Shown here piece after piece: positions 25,806 to 34,020 of a DNA stretch of 64,000 nucleotides. The stretch spans positions 92,493 to 156,492 of the forward strand of contig NZ_BAET01000028.1 of NCBI RefSeq assembly GCF_000252165.1, given 5' to 3'. A program made the translations under genes and the position numbers. A model generated the notes under the pieces. It saw only the letters and a program-made list of their open reading frames with translations. It was not told the DNA's origin and did not search any database. Every line of letters begins with the position of its first letter. The first letter of the stretch is position 1. The stretch is from Glaciecola punicea ACAM 611. Its GTDB lineage: Bacteria > Pseudomonadota > Gammaproteobacteria > Enterobacterales > Alteromonadaceae.

Positions 25806-26750
25806 CTATTTTAGCGCGTAGGTGCTAACAAATAGGGAAGATAAGGCGCTGTGATCAACGTGAGTGGCAACATTCACCATGTGTGTGTCTAGCCAATGCG
25901 GACTTATCGTTGAGTTTTTTGGTGCAAAGCTAGTTTGCCCTTGGTGTAGTTTGTCAGTGCCAATGCGCATGTGCCCTGATGTCATTTCAAATAAATCAGG
26001 CTGTAGCATATACGCTAGCGGAAACGCGTCGTGAAAAAAACACACGCGCTGAGGCTTACCTTGTGAATAAAAATCCGAATAAAATTTAGATGACTTTGCC
26101 ACAAATCCGCCCAACACGGGATTAACGGTTTCTAAAGACGCAATAAACTCTGGCGGAAACGGCACGTCGTAGGTAACGTCTAAGCCAAACATGTTAACTT
26201 CCCAGTCTGCTGCAAATACAATTTCTGCGGCGTAGGCGTCGTTCCAAATATTCGCTTCGGCCACCGGTGTTACGTTGCCCGGCACAAAAGCGGCACCGCC
26301 CATTATATTCACCGCTTTAATTAACGAAGGTAGGGCTGGCTCTAAGCGTAGAGCAAGGGCTAAATTACCTAAGGGGCCAACCGCTACAATGGTAACTTCC
26401 CCTGGATATTTGCGCGCCATATCGATAATAAATTGGGCAGAGGGGCGCGGGTCAAGCGTACGCGTGGTAGGCGGATGATCAATATTGCCAAAGCCGTCTT
26501 CGCCGTGCACAAAGTGTGCATAGGTAGATTCAGCGCCCACCCATGGCCGAGTAACGCCTTTACACACAGGAATATCTACACCGGCCAGTTCTACCAAAGC
26601 AAGACCATTTTGAGCAGCCATATCGGCGGGTACGTTGCCATAGACAGTGGTTAACCCTAATACCTCAATTTCTTTGGCTTGAAAGGCAAAAAATATCGCC
26701 ATCGCGTCGTCTATACCGGGGTCGGTATCAAGTATTATTTTGTGTGTCAT
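25806..26750 (-). CDS. Inosine-uridine preferring nucleoside hydrolase family protein
   Basis: The 314-residue enzyme has the IUNH fold signature DTDPGIDDAMAI at residues 7-18 (the Asp cluster binds Ca2+ and ribose) and further motifs GLTTVYGN, HGEDGFGN and NIMGGA. It hydrolyses ribonucleosides to free base and ribose. The adjacent ribokinase gene upstream on the same strand, 37 bp away, suggests a two-step salvage unit, nucleoside to ribose to ribose 5-phosphate, and RpiA downstream would feed the product into the pentose phosphate pathway. Substrate preference cannot be read from sequence. No transporter gene is nearby. ATG at 26750. Confidence 0.92.
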   Translation of the reverse strand: MTHKIILDTDPGIDDAMAIFFAFQAKEIEVLGLTTVYGNVPADMAAQNGLALVELAGVDIPVCKGVTRPWVGAESTYAHFVHGEDGFGNIDHPPTTRTLDPRPSAQFIIDMARKYPGEVTIVAVGPLGNLALALRLEPALPSLIKAVNIMGGAAFVPGNVTPVAEANIWNDAYAAEIVFAADWEVNMFGLDVTYDVPFPPEFIASLETVNPVLGGFVAKSSKFYSDFYSQGKPQRVCFFHDAFPLAYMLQPDLFEMTSGHMRIGTDKLHQGQTSFAPKNSTISPHWLDTHMVNVATHVDHSALSSLFVSTYALK

Positions 26751-26787
26751 TTATATATCCAAAAAGGTTTTGTGGGTAATTTTTGGC

Positions 26788-27693
26788 TTATTCAGCTAAA
26801 AATTGAGCAACTTCACTGGCACTTGGAATGGACGGAGCCGCGCCAGACTTGGTCACGCAAAGCGCCGCCGCTGCGCAAGCTGTTTTTAGTGCAAGTTCTG
26901 GGTCGCTTATGCCAGCGGCTTCATTTTTAATGTAGGTCGCTAAAAAATAGCCGGTAAAAGTATCGCCTGCGGCGGTGGTATCAAGCGCATTAACGTTAAA
27001 ACCTGAAACGACGCGTTCATGGCCCTTGTGCATGTATTTAACGCCGGCTTTGCCAAGTGTTAAAATAACTTTTGTGTTGGGGTATTTATTGTGCAAGGCA
27101 ACGCAAGCATCATCAATCGTGGTGGTTTGCGTCAGCTGCATTGCTTCCACTTCATTAACAAACAACAGACTTATTTTATCAAGCGCTAAGGCAGCAATAT
27201 TTGGTGTCATGGGTGCAGGGTTAAAGGCAATAAGTAAACCACGCGCAGCGGCTTTGTCGATAATGTCGCCAATGGCGTTGGTTTCGTTTTGCAATAAGAC
27301 CCAGTCGTTTTTGCCAGCGTTGTTAAGTATGCTGTCTATTCGCACTGAGCTAAGCTGATGATTGGCGCCAGCAAAAAGGACAATGGCATTTTCGCCTTCG
27401 CTGTTTACCTGAATAATAGCGTGCCCTGTAGCGGTATTGCTTTGTTGATCGATAAAGTCGGTGTTTACACCAGCGGTGTGTAAAATATCAACAAAAGGTG
27501 CATCGTTCTTATGCACCGCGCCAACGTGCTTTACCTCGCAGTTGGCAAGAGCACAGGCAATAGATTGATTAGCGCCTTTGCCGCCAAGCACGCTGTGATA
27601 ATGTGAAGAAGATAAGGTTTCGCCAGGGCTTACAAAATGAGGAACTGTATAAATATGGTCAATATTAATTGAGCCAAAGTTAATAACCGCCAT
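26788..27693 (-). CDS. rbsK: Ribokinase (PfkB family)
   Basis: Ribokinase phosphorylates ribose at O5 with ATP. The 301 residues begin MAVINFGSINID and contain the PfkB motifs GGKGANQSIACA (about residues 37-48) and LDTTAAGDTFTGYF, in which the Asp of AGD is the catalytic base. The closing SGAAPSIPS segment is typical of ribokinases. AGGAG lies 5 nt before ATG 27693. It is followed by the nucleoside hydrolase gene, which would supply ribose, so a shared operon is likely. It sits between the 6S RNA gene and the fau-rpiA fusion, where relatives have fau directly. rbsK is assigned from family resemblance; another ribose-like sugar is possible. Confidence 0.87.
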   Translation of the reverse strand: MAVINFGSINIDHIYTVPHFVSPGETLSSSHYHSVLGGKGANQSIACALANCEVKHVGAVHKNDAPFVDILHTAGVNTDFIDQQSNTATGHAIIQVNSEGENAIVLFAGANHQLSSVRIDSILNNAGKNDWVLLQNETNAIGDIIDKAAARGLLIAFNPAPMTPNIAALALDKISLLFVNEVEAMQLTQTTTIDDACVALHNKYPNTKVILTLGKAGVKYMHKGHERVVSGFNVNALDTTAAGDTFTGYFLATYIKNEAAGISDPELALKTACAAAALCVTKSGAAPSIPSASEVAQFLAE

Positions 27694-27787
27694 GACAACT
27701 CCTAAATACGGATAACAATGTTGTGTGGTAACCGTTGAGCATGAGTATTGTGATGATTAATTCACTCAATCAGTTTCAAAAAGTGGT

Positions 27788-27968
27788 GCTTCCCAAAATG
27801 CCGCTTTACGTTTTTCGTCCGTGTGCCGAATAGGACACGGCGGATGTATCATCACTGCCGTAGGCTTCTCGATACATGTCGAGCTTGCGCAATAGCAATA
27901 GAGTCAACTTCCTTAGGTTATAGCATCGGCCAGGAACATGAAACGCACATGCAAACATTCCAGGAAGC
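27788..27968 (-). ncRNA. ssrS: 6S RNA
   Basis: On the minus strand the ends GCTTCCTGGAATG (27968-27956) and CATTTTGGGAAGC (27800-27788) pair over 13 bp with a few G-U pairs, as in the closing stem of 6S RNA. Inside are segments alignable to E. coli 6S: TGTTTGCATGTGCGTTTC, CCTGGCCGATGCTATAACC (the pRNA template area), CTCGACATG-TATCGAGAAGCC, and GTAAAGCGGCATTTTGGG at the 3' side. The length is about 181 nt (E. coli 184). 6S RNA binds the sigma-70 RNA polymerase holoenzyme and restrains transcription in stationary phase. The locus (next to ygfB, upstream of fau) is the conserved one, but zapA is absent and two genes separate it from fau. Ends are approximate. Confidence 0.88.
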
Positions 27969-28212
27969 ATAGGATGTTAATGGCAGTACAATCAGCGTTA
28001 CTTGCTGCTTGTTGCTTCCACTGGTGTGAATATTACAACAAACTAAGCTGAGTTAAAAGCGGTGTGAAGTGATATTCACTCACAAAGCGGTCCTTAGCAA
28101 AAAGCTTGCCAGTGCTGTGGCATTATCGCGTTAACTTTAGTTTCAAAATTGCCCGCCCTTTGCTACGATGCACATCAACGAATTAAGCATTTTCACAGCG
28201 AGGTAGTCACTT
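27969..28212. promoter_or_regulatory. Divergent intergenic region between ssrS and ygfB
   Basis: The 244-bp stretch must hold the ssrS promoter (minus strand) and the ygfB promoter (plus strand). No zapA frame is present in it. I could not place a convincing -35/-10 pair. Confidence 0.4.
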
Positions 28213-28794
28213 TTGACCAATCAAGAATTAACGGCCACGTTACACTACGATACCGTAACTGAGGTGCTTAAAAAGCACAATATCATTGTGGATGCAGCAG
28301 AAGTCCACGGCATTTTATGCGGCATGCTGGCAGGCGGTATGAACATTGACGACCAAGAATGGATTGAAGCGCTTGCCGATGTTATTCATCAAGGTGAGGT
28401 AATACCGCCTGAAGCGCAGTCTTTAATTGAAAAAATGTTTGATAGAATATGCCAAGAGTTGATTGAAGCAGACTTTGCCTTAACCCTATGTCTGCCCCAC
28501 GATAGTACCCCTATAAATGAGCGCGGCAGTGCTTTTGTTAATTGGGTGCAAGGATTTTTACTCGGCTTCGCCCTTCATCAAAACGATCTTACCGCTTGTT
28601 CGCCCGAGACCAAAGAAGCGCTAGAAGATTTCAGCGACATAGTCAAACTTGATGAAGAGATGGAAGCTAGCGAGGAGTCAGAGCGGGCACTTTTTGAAGT
28701 CCTTGAATATGTGCGAATAGGTGCCATGCTGTGCTTTAATGAACTCGGCAAGTCGATAATTGATTCTAAACACGAGTCACCATCGGTGCATTAA
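28213..28794 (+). CDS. ygfB: UPF0149 family protein YgfB
   Basis: The 193-residue protein is a UPF0149/YgfB-YecA family member: the EVHGILCGMLAGG segment near residue 26, NWVQGFLLGFAL in the middle and an acidic C-terminal half are family features. It is all-helical and cytoplasmic; YgfB has been linked in Pseudomonas to regulation of beta-lactamase and cell-wall-stress genes. The start is TTG 28213, with GAGG about 10 nt upstream. It heads the ygfB-pepP-ubi group, as is usual next to ssrS. Confidence 0.88.
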   Translation: MTNQELTATLHYDTVTEVLKKHNIIVDAAEVHGILCGMLAGGMNIDDQEWIEALADVIHQGEVIPPEAQSLIEKMFDRICQELIEADFALTLCLPHDSTPINERGSAFVNWVQGFLLGFALHQNDLTACSPETKEALEDFSDIVKLDEEMEASEESERALFEVLEYVRIGAMLCFNELGKSIIDSKHESPSVH

Positions 28795-28897
28795 GTAAGT
28801 CTTTTTCACCCAAGATTACTGATAGTAAAGACTTTATAAGCTAAGATATAACAAGCAGCGTATGTATCGTACAAACGTTGCCCAAAAGAGAATACGC

Positions 28898-30241
28898 ATG
28901 AATGTAGTCATAGACACGGCGCAATATGAAGCAAGACGTTTGCGCCTTTTACGTAACTTAAAGACAAACGCTATTGTCATAATACCGAGTGCACAAGAGA
29001 CCGTTCGCAGCAATGATACTGAATATTCATTTAGGCAAAATAGTGATTTTTATTACTTAACGGGGTTTAATGAACCAGACTGTTTTTTAGTCCTATCGAA
29101 TAGTTCGACTCACGCCTCAACGCCCCACACGGCCTTGTTTTTGCGTCCAAAAGATGACTTCGCCGAGATATGGCACGGGCGCAGACTCGGCATAAGCGAT
29201 GCCCCTCGGGCGCTTTTACTTGACGCCGCATACTGCGTTGACGACATAGACGAAATATTACCCGACATGCTAGACGGACACGACTATTTATATTACGCAC
29301 TAGGTGACAACTTACCCTCAGATGACATTGTGCAATGCGCCATGAGCGTATGCAAGCACGCGCCTAAACAGTCAAAGCAAGCGCCTGCATCAATAGTCGA
29401 TGTGAGTCGTTTTATTCATGCAATGCGCGTCATAAAGTCTCCGCAAGAAATTGCCCTAATGCAGCAAAGCGCCGACATATCATGCGCCGCTCACAAGGCC
29501 GCCATGACCTTATGCAAGCCTGGGGTATTTGAGTATCAGCTAGAGGCGACCATATTATACACTTTTGCCATGCATGGCGCTCGCCATGCTGCCTATAACA
29601 GCATAGTGGGCGGCGGTGAAAATGCGTGTATTTTGCACTATGTTGAAAACAAAGATGCCTTGGCCGACGGTGATCTTGTGTTAATTGATGCAGGCAGTGA
29701 ATTTCAAGGATATGCCGCCGATATAACCCGTACTTTTCCCGTGAATGGGCGATTTAGCGAGGCCCAAAAAGAGCTTTACAACATTGTGCTGTCAACCCAG
29801 TTAAGCAGCATAAGCCAGCTTGTACCGGGTCGCACTATTGCTGAGGTGATGAAAAGCGCAGTAATTATGATCACGCAAGGTTTGCTCGACTTAGGTATAC
29901 TCAAGGGTGAACTAAACACCTGTATCGAAGAGGAGGCTTACAAAGCCTACTTTATGCACGGTTTAGGGCACTACTTAGGCCTAGATGTACATGATGTGGG
30001 GAATTACAAAGAAAATGGGCATGACAGACTACTCGAAGCTGGCATGGTAATGACCGTAGAGCCGGGTATTTATGTTAGCAAAAAAGCAAATGTGCCAGAA
30101 AAGTACAAAGGCATTGGGGTAAGAATAGAAGACAATATTGTGATTACCCGCAGTGGGAATGAAGTGTTAACACGCAATGTGCCTAAACGCATTGAAGATA
30201 TTGAAGCGCATATGGCGCAAAATAGTGTTAAATCACGCTAA
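28898..30241 (+). CDS. pepP: Xaa-Pro aminopeptidase
   Basis: PepP removes the N-terminal residue from peptides with proline in second position, using two Mn ions. The 447-residue protein has an N-terminal AMP_N domain (SFRQNSDFYYLTGFNEPD) and a C-terminal pita-bread catalytic domain. The metal ligands lie in LIDAGSEFQGYAADITRTFP (two Asp), HGLGHYLGLDVHDVG (His), TVEPGIYV (Glu) and GVRIEDN (Glu). I chose ATG 28898 (MNVVIDTAQYEARR), which matches the family start; an ATG at 28862 would add 12 residues without a better ribosome site. It is followed by ubiI after 25 bp. Confidence 0.95.
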   Translation: MNVVIDTAQYEARRLRLLRNLKTNAIVIIPSAQETVRSNDTEYSFRQNSDFYYLTGFNEPDCFLVLSNSSTHASTPHTALFLRPKDDFAEIWHGRRLGISDAPRALLLDAAYCVDDIDEILPDMLDGHDYLYYALGDNLPSDDIVQCAMSVCKHAPKQSKQAPASIVDVSRFIHAMRVIKSPQEIALMQQSADISCAAHKAAMTLCKPGVFEYQLEATILYTFAMHGARHAAYNSIVGGGENACILHYVENKDALADGDLVLIDAGSEFQGYAADITRTFPVNGRFSEAQKELYNIVLSTQLSSISQLVPGRTIAEVMKSAVIMITQGLLDLGILKGELNTCIEEEAYKAYFMHGLGHYLGLDVHDVGNYKENGHDRLLEAGMVMTVEPGIYVSKKANVPEKYKGIGVRIEDNIVITRSGNEVLTRNVPKRIEDIEAHMAQNSVKSR

Positions 30242-30266
30242 ACCGTATTAATCCTCACTAAATCTA

Positions 30267-31538
30267 ATGACAGGACACAAGAGTTTGAGTAAAAAAGTGG
30301 TTTCACAAGCCTATTTAGCCCCCTTAAAAGGCGCTATACAATACGATGTTATCATTATTGGGGCAGGCATTGTTGGGCTAACCTTGGCTATTGGCTTGGC
30401 CAAGCAGTCGCTAAAAGTTGTGCTGGTAGACGCTGGCAAACAGCCAAAACAGCCAAAACCTATTAAAGGCGATAAAGCACCTGTATTTAACGCCAGAGTA
30501 AGCGCGATTAGTAGTGCCAGCGAAGCACTATTAAAAGATCTAGACGTATGGGATAAGATTGCGCGAATGCAGCCATACACCCACATGCATGTATGGGACA
30601 CAGATGGCTTTGGTGAGATTGCATTTGATACTCACTCAGTGCCCACCATGGGTACACCCAAGCTAGCGCTAGGACATATTATTGAAAATGAGGTCATAAA
30701 CGCGGCTTTGTTTGAGCAGCTTACCCATTACGCCAACGCTGACTGCTATTTTAATGCTAAAGCAAGTGACTTACATACAAACGAATCGGGTGCGTCGCTG
30801 CTCATAGAGCCAAATAAAGCAGAGGCTTTTCACGCATCGGCCAAATTGTTAGTCGGCGCCGATGGGGCCAACAGTAAGGTGCGCTCAAGCTTTGGTTTTA
30901 CGCATACCTTTTGGGATTATGATCACCACGGTATTGTGGCGAACGTAAGCACGCAGTACGCTCATGGAAATACAGCGCGCCAAGCCTTTACGCCTTTTGG
31001 CCCCTTAGCTTTTTTACCGCTGAGCGATCCGCATCAGTCGTCTATAGTATTTTCGCAGCAAAGCAATCAGGCGGCAAAGTTGATGGATTTAAACGACGCG
31101 GAATTTGAAAAGGCGCTACAAGTTGCGATCAATAATCACTACGGCAGCGTTACTTTAAATACACCGCGGGTTGATTTCCCATTGCGCATGCGCTACGCCA
31201 ATAAATGGACATGCAAGCACGTGGCCATAATAGGCGATGCTGCTCACACCATTCATCCATTGGCAGGACAAGGCGCTAATTTGGGCATAAGCGATGTGCT
31301 TACCCTCTTAGACATTGTGGCAAAGCACAAAGACAGTTTAGGCGAGGTAGGCATGCTGCGCAAATACGAACGCTGTCGTAAAGCTGAAGCGATGAAAGTC
31401 ATTGCCACTATGGAAGGTTTTAAACGCCTCTTTGATGGAGAACAGGCATTTAAAAAACTAATTAGAAACGTAGGTTTGTTAGGCGCTAATAAACTGCCCG
31501 GCGTAAAAGCATTTTTCATCGCCCAAGCGATGGGATGA
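30267..31538 (+). CDS. ubiI: UbiI-type FAD monooxygenase of ubiquinone synthesis (VisC)
   Basis: The 423-residue flavoprotein has the FAD motif IIGAGIVGLTLAIGLA near residue 30, an LVGADGANSKVR segment, and GDAAHTIHPLAGQGANLG near residue 328. Across its length (NARVSAIS, VWDTDGFGEIAFD, LGHIIENEVI, TFWDYDHHGIVA, LPGVKAFFIAQAMG) it resembles E. coli UbiI (VisC) more than UbiH; UbiI performs C5 hydroxylation. In relatives pepP is followed by ubiH and then ubiI, but no ubiH is present here. ATG 30267 has only a weak ribosome site, and the first about 25 residues are extra to the family, so an internal start is possible. Confidence 0.85.
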   Translation: MTGHKSLSKKVVSQAYLAPLKGAIQYDVIIIGAGIVGLTLAIGLAKQSLKVVLVDAGKQPKQPKPIKGDKAPVFNARVSAISSASEALLKDLDVWDKIARMQPYTHMHVWDTDGFGEIAFDTHSVPTMGTPKLALGHIIENEVINAALFEQLTHYANADCYFNAKASDLHTNESGASLLIEPNKAEAFHASAKLLVGADGANSKVRSSFGFTHTFWDYDHHGIVANVSTQYAHGNTARQAFTPFGPLAFLPLSDPHQSSIVFSQQSNQAAKLMDLNDAEFEKALQVAINNHYGSVTLNTPRVDFPLRMRYANKWTCKHVAIIGDAAHTIHPLAGQGANLGISDVLTLLDIVAKHKDSLGEVGMLRKYERCRKAEAMKVIATMEGFKRLFDGEQAFKKLIRNVGLLGANKLPGVKAFFIAQAMG

Positions 31539-31631
31539 TTTTTCTGTGCCCTTGGGGCGTTAAGTGTATTACCCTTTATTTATTCACCATATGAATCCCG
31601 ACATTTAAATTCAGTATTAGAAAGGTAAAAA

Positions 31632-32531
31632 ATGAAAATTAGTCGCATAGGACACCGTTATTCAGACTCGCTAAGTGGCAAAACCATAGACGTTTGGTTT
31701 GCCCGTGACAACAAACGCCACTTAAGAAGCTGTCTTGCACACAAGGTAGGTATAGTTAAAAGTGACTTTGTCACGGTAGAAATCGAGTCCTTAGACCAGC
31801 CTGCGAAAAGTGCAGAAGAGGCTTACTTGCGCTTGCACTTGCTCTCGGAATGCCAAGTAAAGCCCAATGAGCAGAACTTAGAGGGTATTTTTGGTTTGCT
31901 TAACAACGTCGCATGGACCTCAGCTGGCCCTGTATTGCCTACCCGAGTTGACGAACTTCGTAGCCTAATTGCCGACGAACACCACCAGCTTGCCGTAACA
32001 TCTATCGATAAATTTCCGCGCATGACCGACTATGTTATTCCGCCGGGCGTAAGAATTGGCGATGCCGATCGCGTTAGGTTAGGCGCGCACTTGTCTTCGG
32101 GCACAACGGTGATGCATGAGGGCTTTGTTAACTTCAACGCGGGTACTCTAGGCGAGTCTATGGTGGAAGGCAGAGTTACTCCGGGCGTAGTGGTAGGAAA
32201 AAACTCTGATATTGGCGCCGGAGCATCCATTATGGGTACGCTTTCAGGCGGTGGAAAACAAATCAATTCAATTGGCGAAAGAAGCCTCGTGGGCGCTAAC
32301 GCGGGTATTGGGATATCGCTGGGCGATGAGTGCATTGTTGAGGCAGGCTTATATGTAACTGCCGGTACTAAAGTCAAAACACCTGACGGTGAAGTAGTTG
32401 CAGCAAGAGCACTGTCGGGTATGTCGGGTTTGCTATTTCGTAGAAACAGCCAAACCGGTGTGGTGGAAGCTATTGTGACTGACGCATCAAAATGGGGCGG
32501 TTTGAACGACAGCTTACATAGTAACGACTAA
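31632..32531 (+). CDS. dapD: 2,3,4,5-tetrahydropyridine-2,6-dicarboxylate N-succinyltransferase
   Basis: DapD transfers succinyl from succinyl-CoA to tetrahydrodipicolinate in the lysine/diaminopimelate pathway. The 299-residue protein has a left-handed beta-helix of hexapeptide repeats (about residues 140-265) with motifs [33 protein letters not shown] and [12 protein letters not shown]. These place it in the Pseudomonas/actinobacterial DapD branch rather than the E. coli one. AAAGG lies 7 nt before ATG 31632. It converges with the helicase gene, whose stop is 17 bp away. Confidence 0.92.
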   Translation: MKISRIGHRYSDSLSGKTIDVWFARDNKRHLRSCLAHKVGIVKSDFVTVEIESLDQPAKSAEEAYLRLHLLSECQVKPNEQNLEGIFGLLNNVAWTSAGPVLPTRVDELRSLIADEHHQLAVTSIDKFPRMTDYVIPPGVRIGDADRVRLGAHLSSGTTVMHEGFVNFNAGTLGESMVEGRVTPGVVVGKNSDIGAGASIMGTLSGGGKQINSIGERSLVGANAGIGISLGDECIVEAGLYVTAGTKVKTPDGEVVAARALSGMSGLLFRRNSQTGVVEAIVTDASKWGGLNDSLHSND

Positions 32532-32548
32532 GTTAGACTAGGCACTTT

Positions 32549-33850
32549 TCAGGTTTTATTGCGCTTAGCTTTTGTACTGGGTTTGGTTTTTGCTTTACTC
32601 GGTTTAGAAGGCTTGCGAGTTTTTGGGCTGTCAGCGCCTATGTCAGTGTTGCTTGCTTTGTTTGTTTTACTGGGGCGGCGGTTTTTAGAAATACTCTTTA
32701 GTAAGCTTACTCTGTCGCTCACTTCAAAGCCTTTCTTAATAACGCGTTTAATAGGCGCGCCAATAAGCGATTCAATCCGATTAACGGTGCGCTCTTCTTC
32801 TCTGCTCACAAAAGAGATGGCATTGCCTGAACTGCCCGCGCGACCGGTGCGGCCAATTCGATGCACGTAGTCTTCTGGCAAATAGGGCAGGTTGTAGTTC
32901 ACTACATAGTCTAGGCCTTGAATATCGATTCCGCGTGCGGCTACTTCGGTGGCAATGAGTACTTGAAGTTTAGCTGACTTGAAATCAGCTAGCGCGCGTC
33001 GGCGAGAGCCTTGGCTCTTGTCACCGTGGCACACCGCGGCGTCAATTTTACTTTGCTTAAGGGCGGCCATTAATCGGTCCGCCTGTTCTTTGGTGCTGGT
33101 AAACACTAGCACCTGAAACCAGTTTTCTTCTCTTAGCAAGGTTTTGAACAAGTTGACTTTTTTCGACTCTTCAACCGGATACATAATGTGATTAACGGTG
33201 TACGCTGTGGAGTTGAGTTTACTCACCCTCACTTCTTTATGGTTGGTGAGTATTTTATGGCATAGCTCATTCACTGCCGCAGAGCTTGTGGCTGAATACA
33301 GCAAGGTTTGCCGCTTTTTGGCAGCGTGGCTCATAATATTGTTTACGTCGCTAATAAAGCCCATATCTAACATACGATCGGCTTCATCTAGCACAATGAA
33401 TTCAGCGTTGGCTAAAGTGACATTGTTTAGCGACATATGTTCTAGCAAGCGACCTGGCGTAGCAATTAGAATGTCGGTGCCTACTTTAAGTTTGCTGGTT
33501 TGCCCGCCCATTTTTACACCGCCGTACATGGCCGTCACGCTTATATCGGTAAACTGTGCATAGCGCAGAAATGCGCCTGCAAGTTGCTCAGCTAATTCTC
33601 GCGTGGGCGTTAAAATGAGCGCGCGTGGGCTACATGAAATAGTGTCTTTAGGGGTGTCGAGTATTTGCTGCAGTATAGGCAGGGCGAACGCGGCTGTTTT
33701 TCCGGTGCCAGTTTGCGCGTGTACAAGCAAATCTTGGCCGCGTCTGGCAGGTGGTATAGTTTGTTCTTGTACCGGCGTCATGTCTACGTATGCGCAGGCG
33801 TTAATGGCTTTTTGAAGAGGCTCGGCTAAATCTAAAGTTGAAAATTTCAT
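32549..33850 (-). CDS. DEAD-box ATP-dependent RNA helicase (RhlE-like)
   Basis: The 433-residue protein has all DEAD-box motifs in order: Q-motif PVQEQTIP, AQTGTGKT (motif I), PTRELAEQ (Ia), TPGR (Ib), DEAD in VLDEADRMLDMGF (II), SAT (III), then RGIDIQG and HRIGRTGRAG (V and VI). A basic Lys/Arg/Ser/Pro-rich tail (about residues 380-433) follows, likely unstructured and RNA-binding. RhlE and SrmB type helicases act in ribosome assembly and RNA decay. The tail and overall layout fit RhlE best, but sequence alone does not settle the subgroup. Start ATG 33850. Confidence 0.9.
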   Translation of the reverse strand: MKFSTLDLAEPLQKAINACAYVDMTPVQEQTIPPARRGQDLLVHAQTGTGKTAAFALPILQQILDTPKDTISCSPRALILTPTRELAEQLAGAFLRYAQFTDISVTAMYGGVKMGGQTSKLKVGTDILIATPGRLLEHMSLNNVTLANAEFIVLDEADRMLDMGFISDVNNIMSHAAKKRQTLLYSATSSAAVNELCHKILTNHKEVRVSKLNSTAYTVNHIMYPVEESKKVNLFKTLLREENWFQVLVFTSTKEQADRLMAALKQSKIDAAVCHGDKSQGSRRRALADFKSAKLQVLIATEVAARGIDIQGLDYVVNYNLPYLPEDYVHRIGRTGRAGSSGNAISFVSREEERTVNRIESLIGAPIKRVIKKGFEVSDRVSLLKSISKNRRPSKTNKASNTDIGADSPKTRKPSKPSKAKTKPSTKAKRNKT

Positions 33851-34020
33851 GGGTGTCCTGTGTAGCAGTGTTGCAACAATGTGGCAGTAATTTAGGTTTT
33901 TGATGGTATAAAAGCTAAGTTAACGGCTACTACACTCAAAAATGAATGCGCAATATACAGCATTTAAGCGGTTTTTGTGAGAATAAGTGACTCTTTTTTA
34001 AGCGCCACTCCCATATCTCA

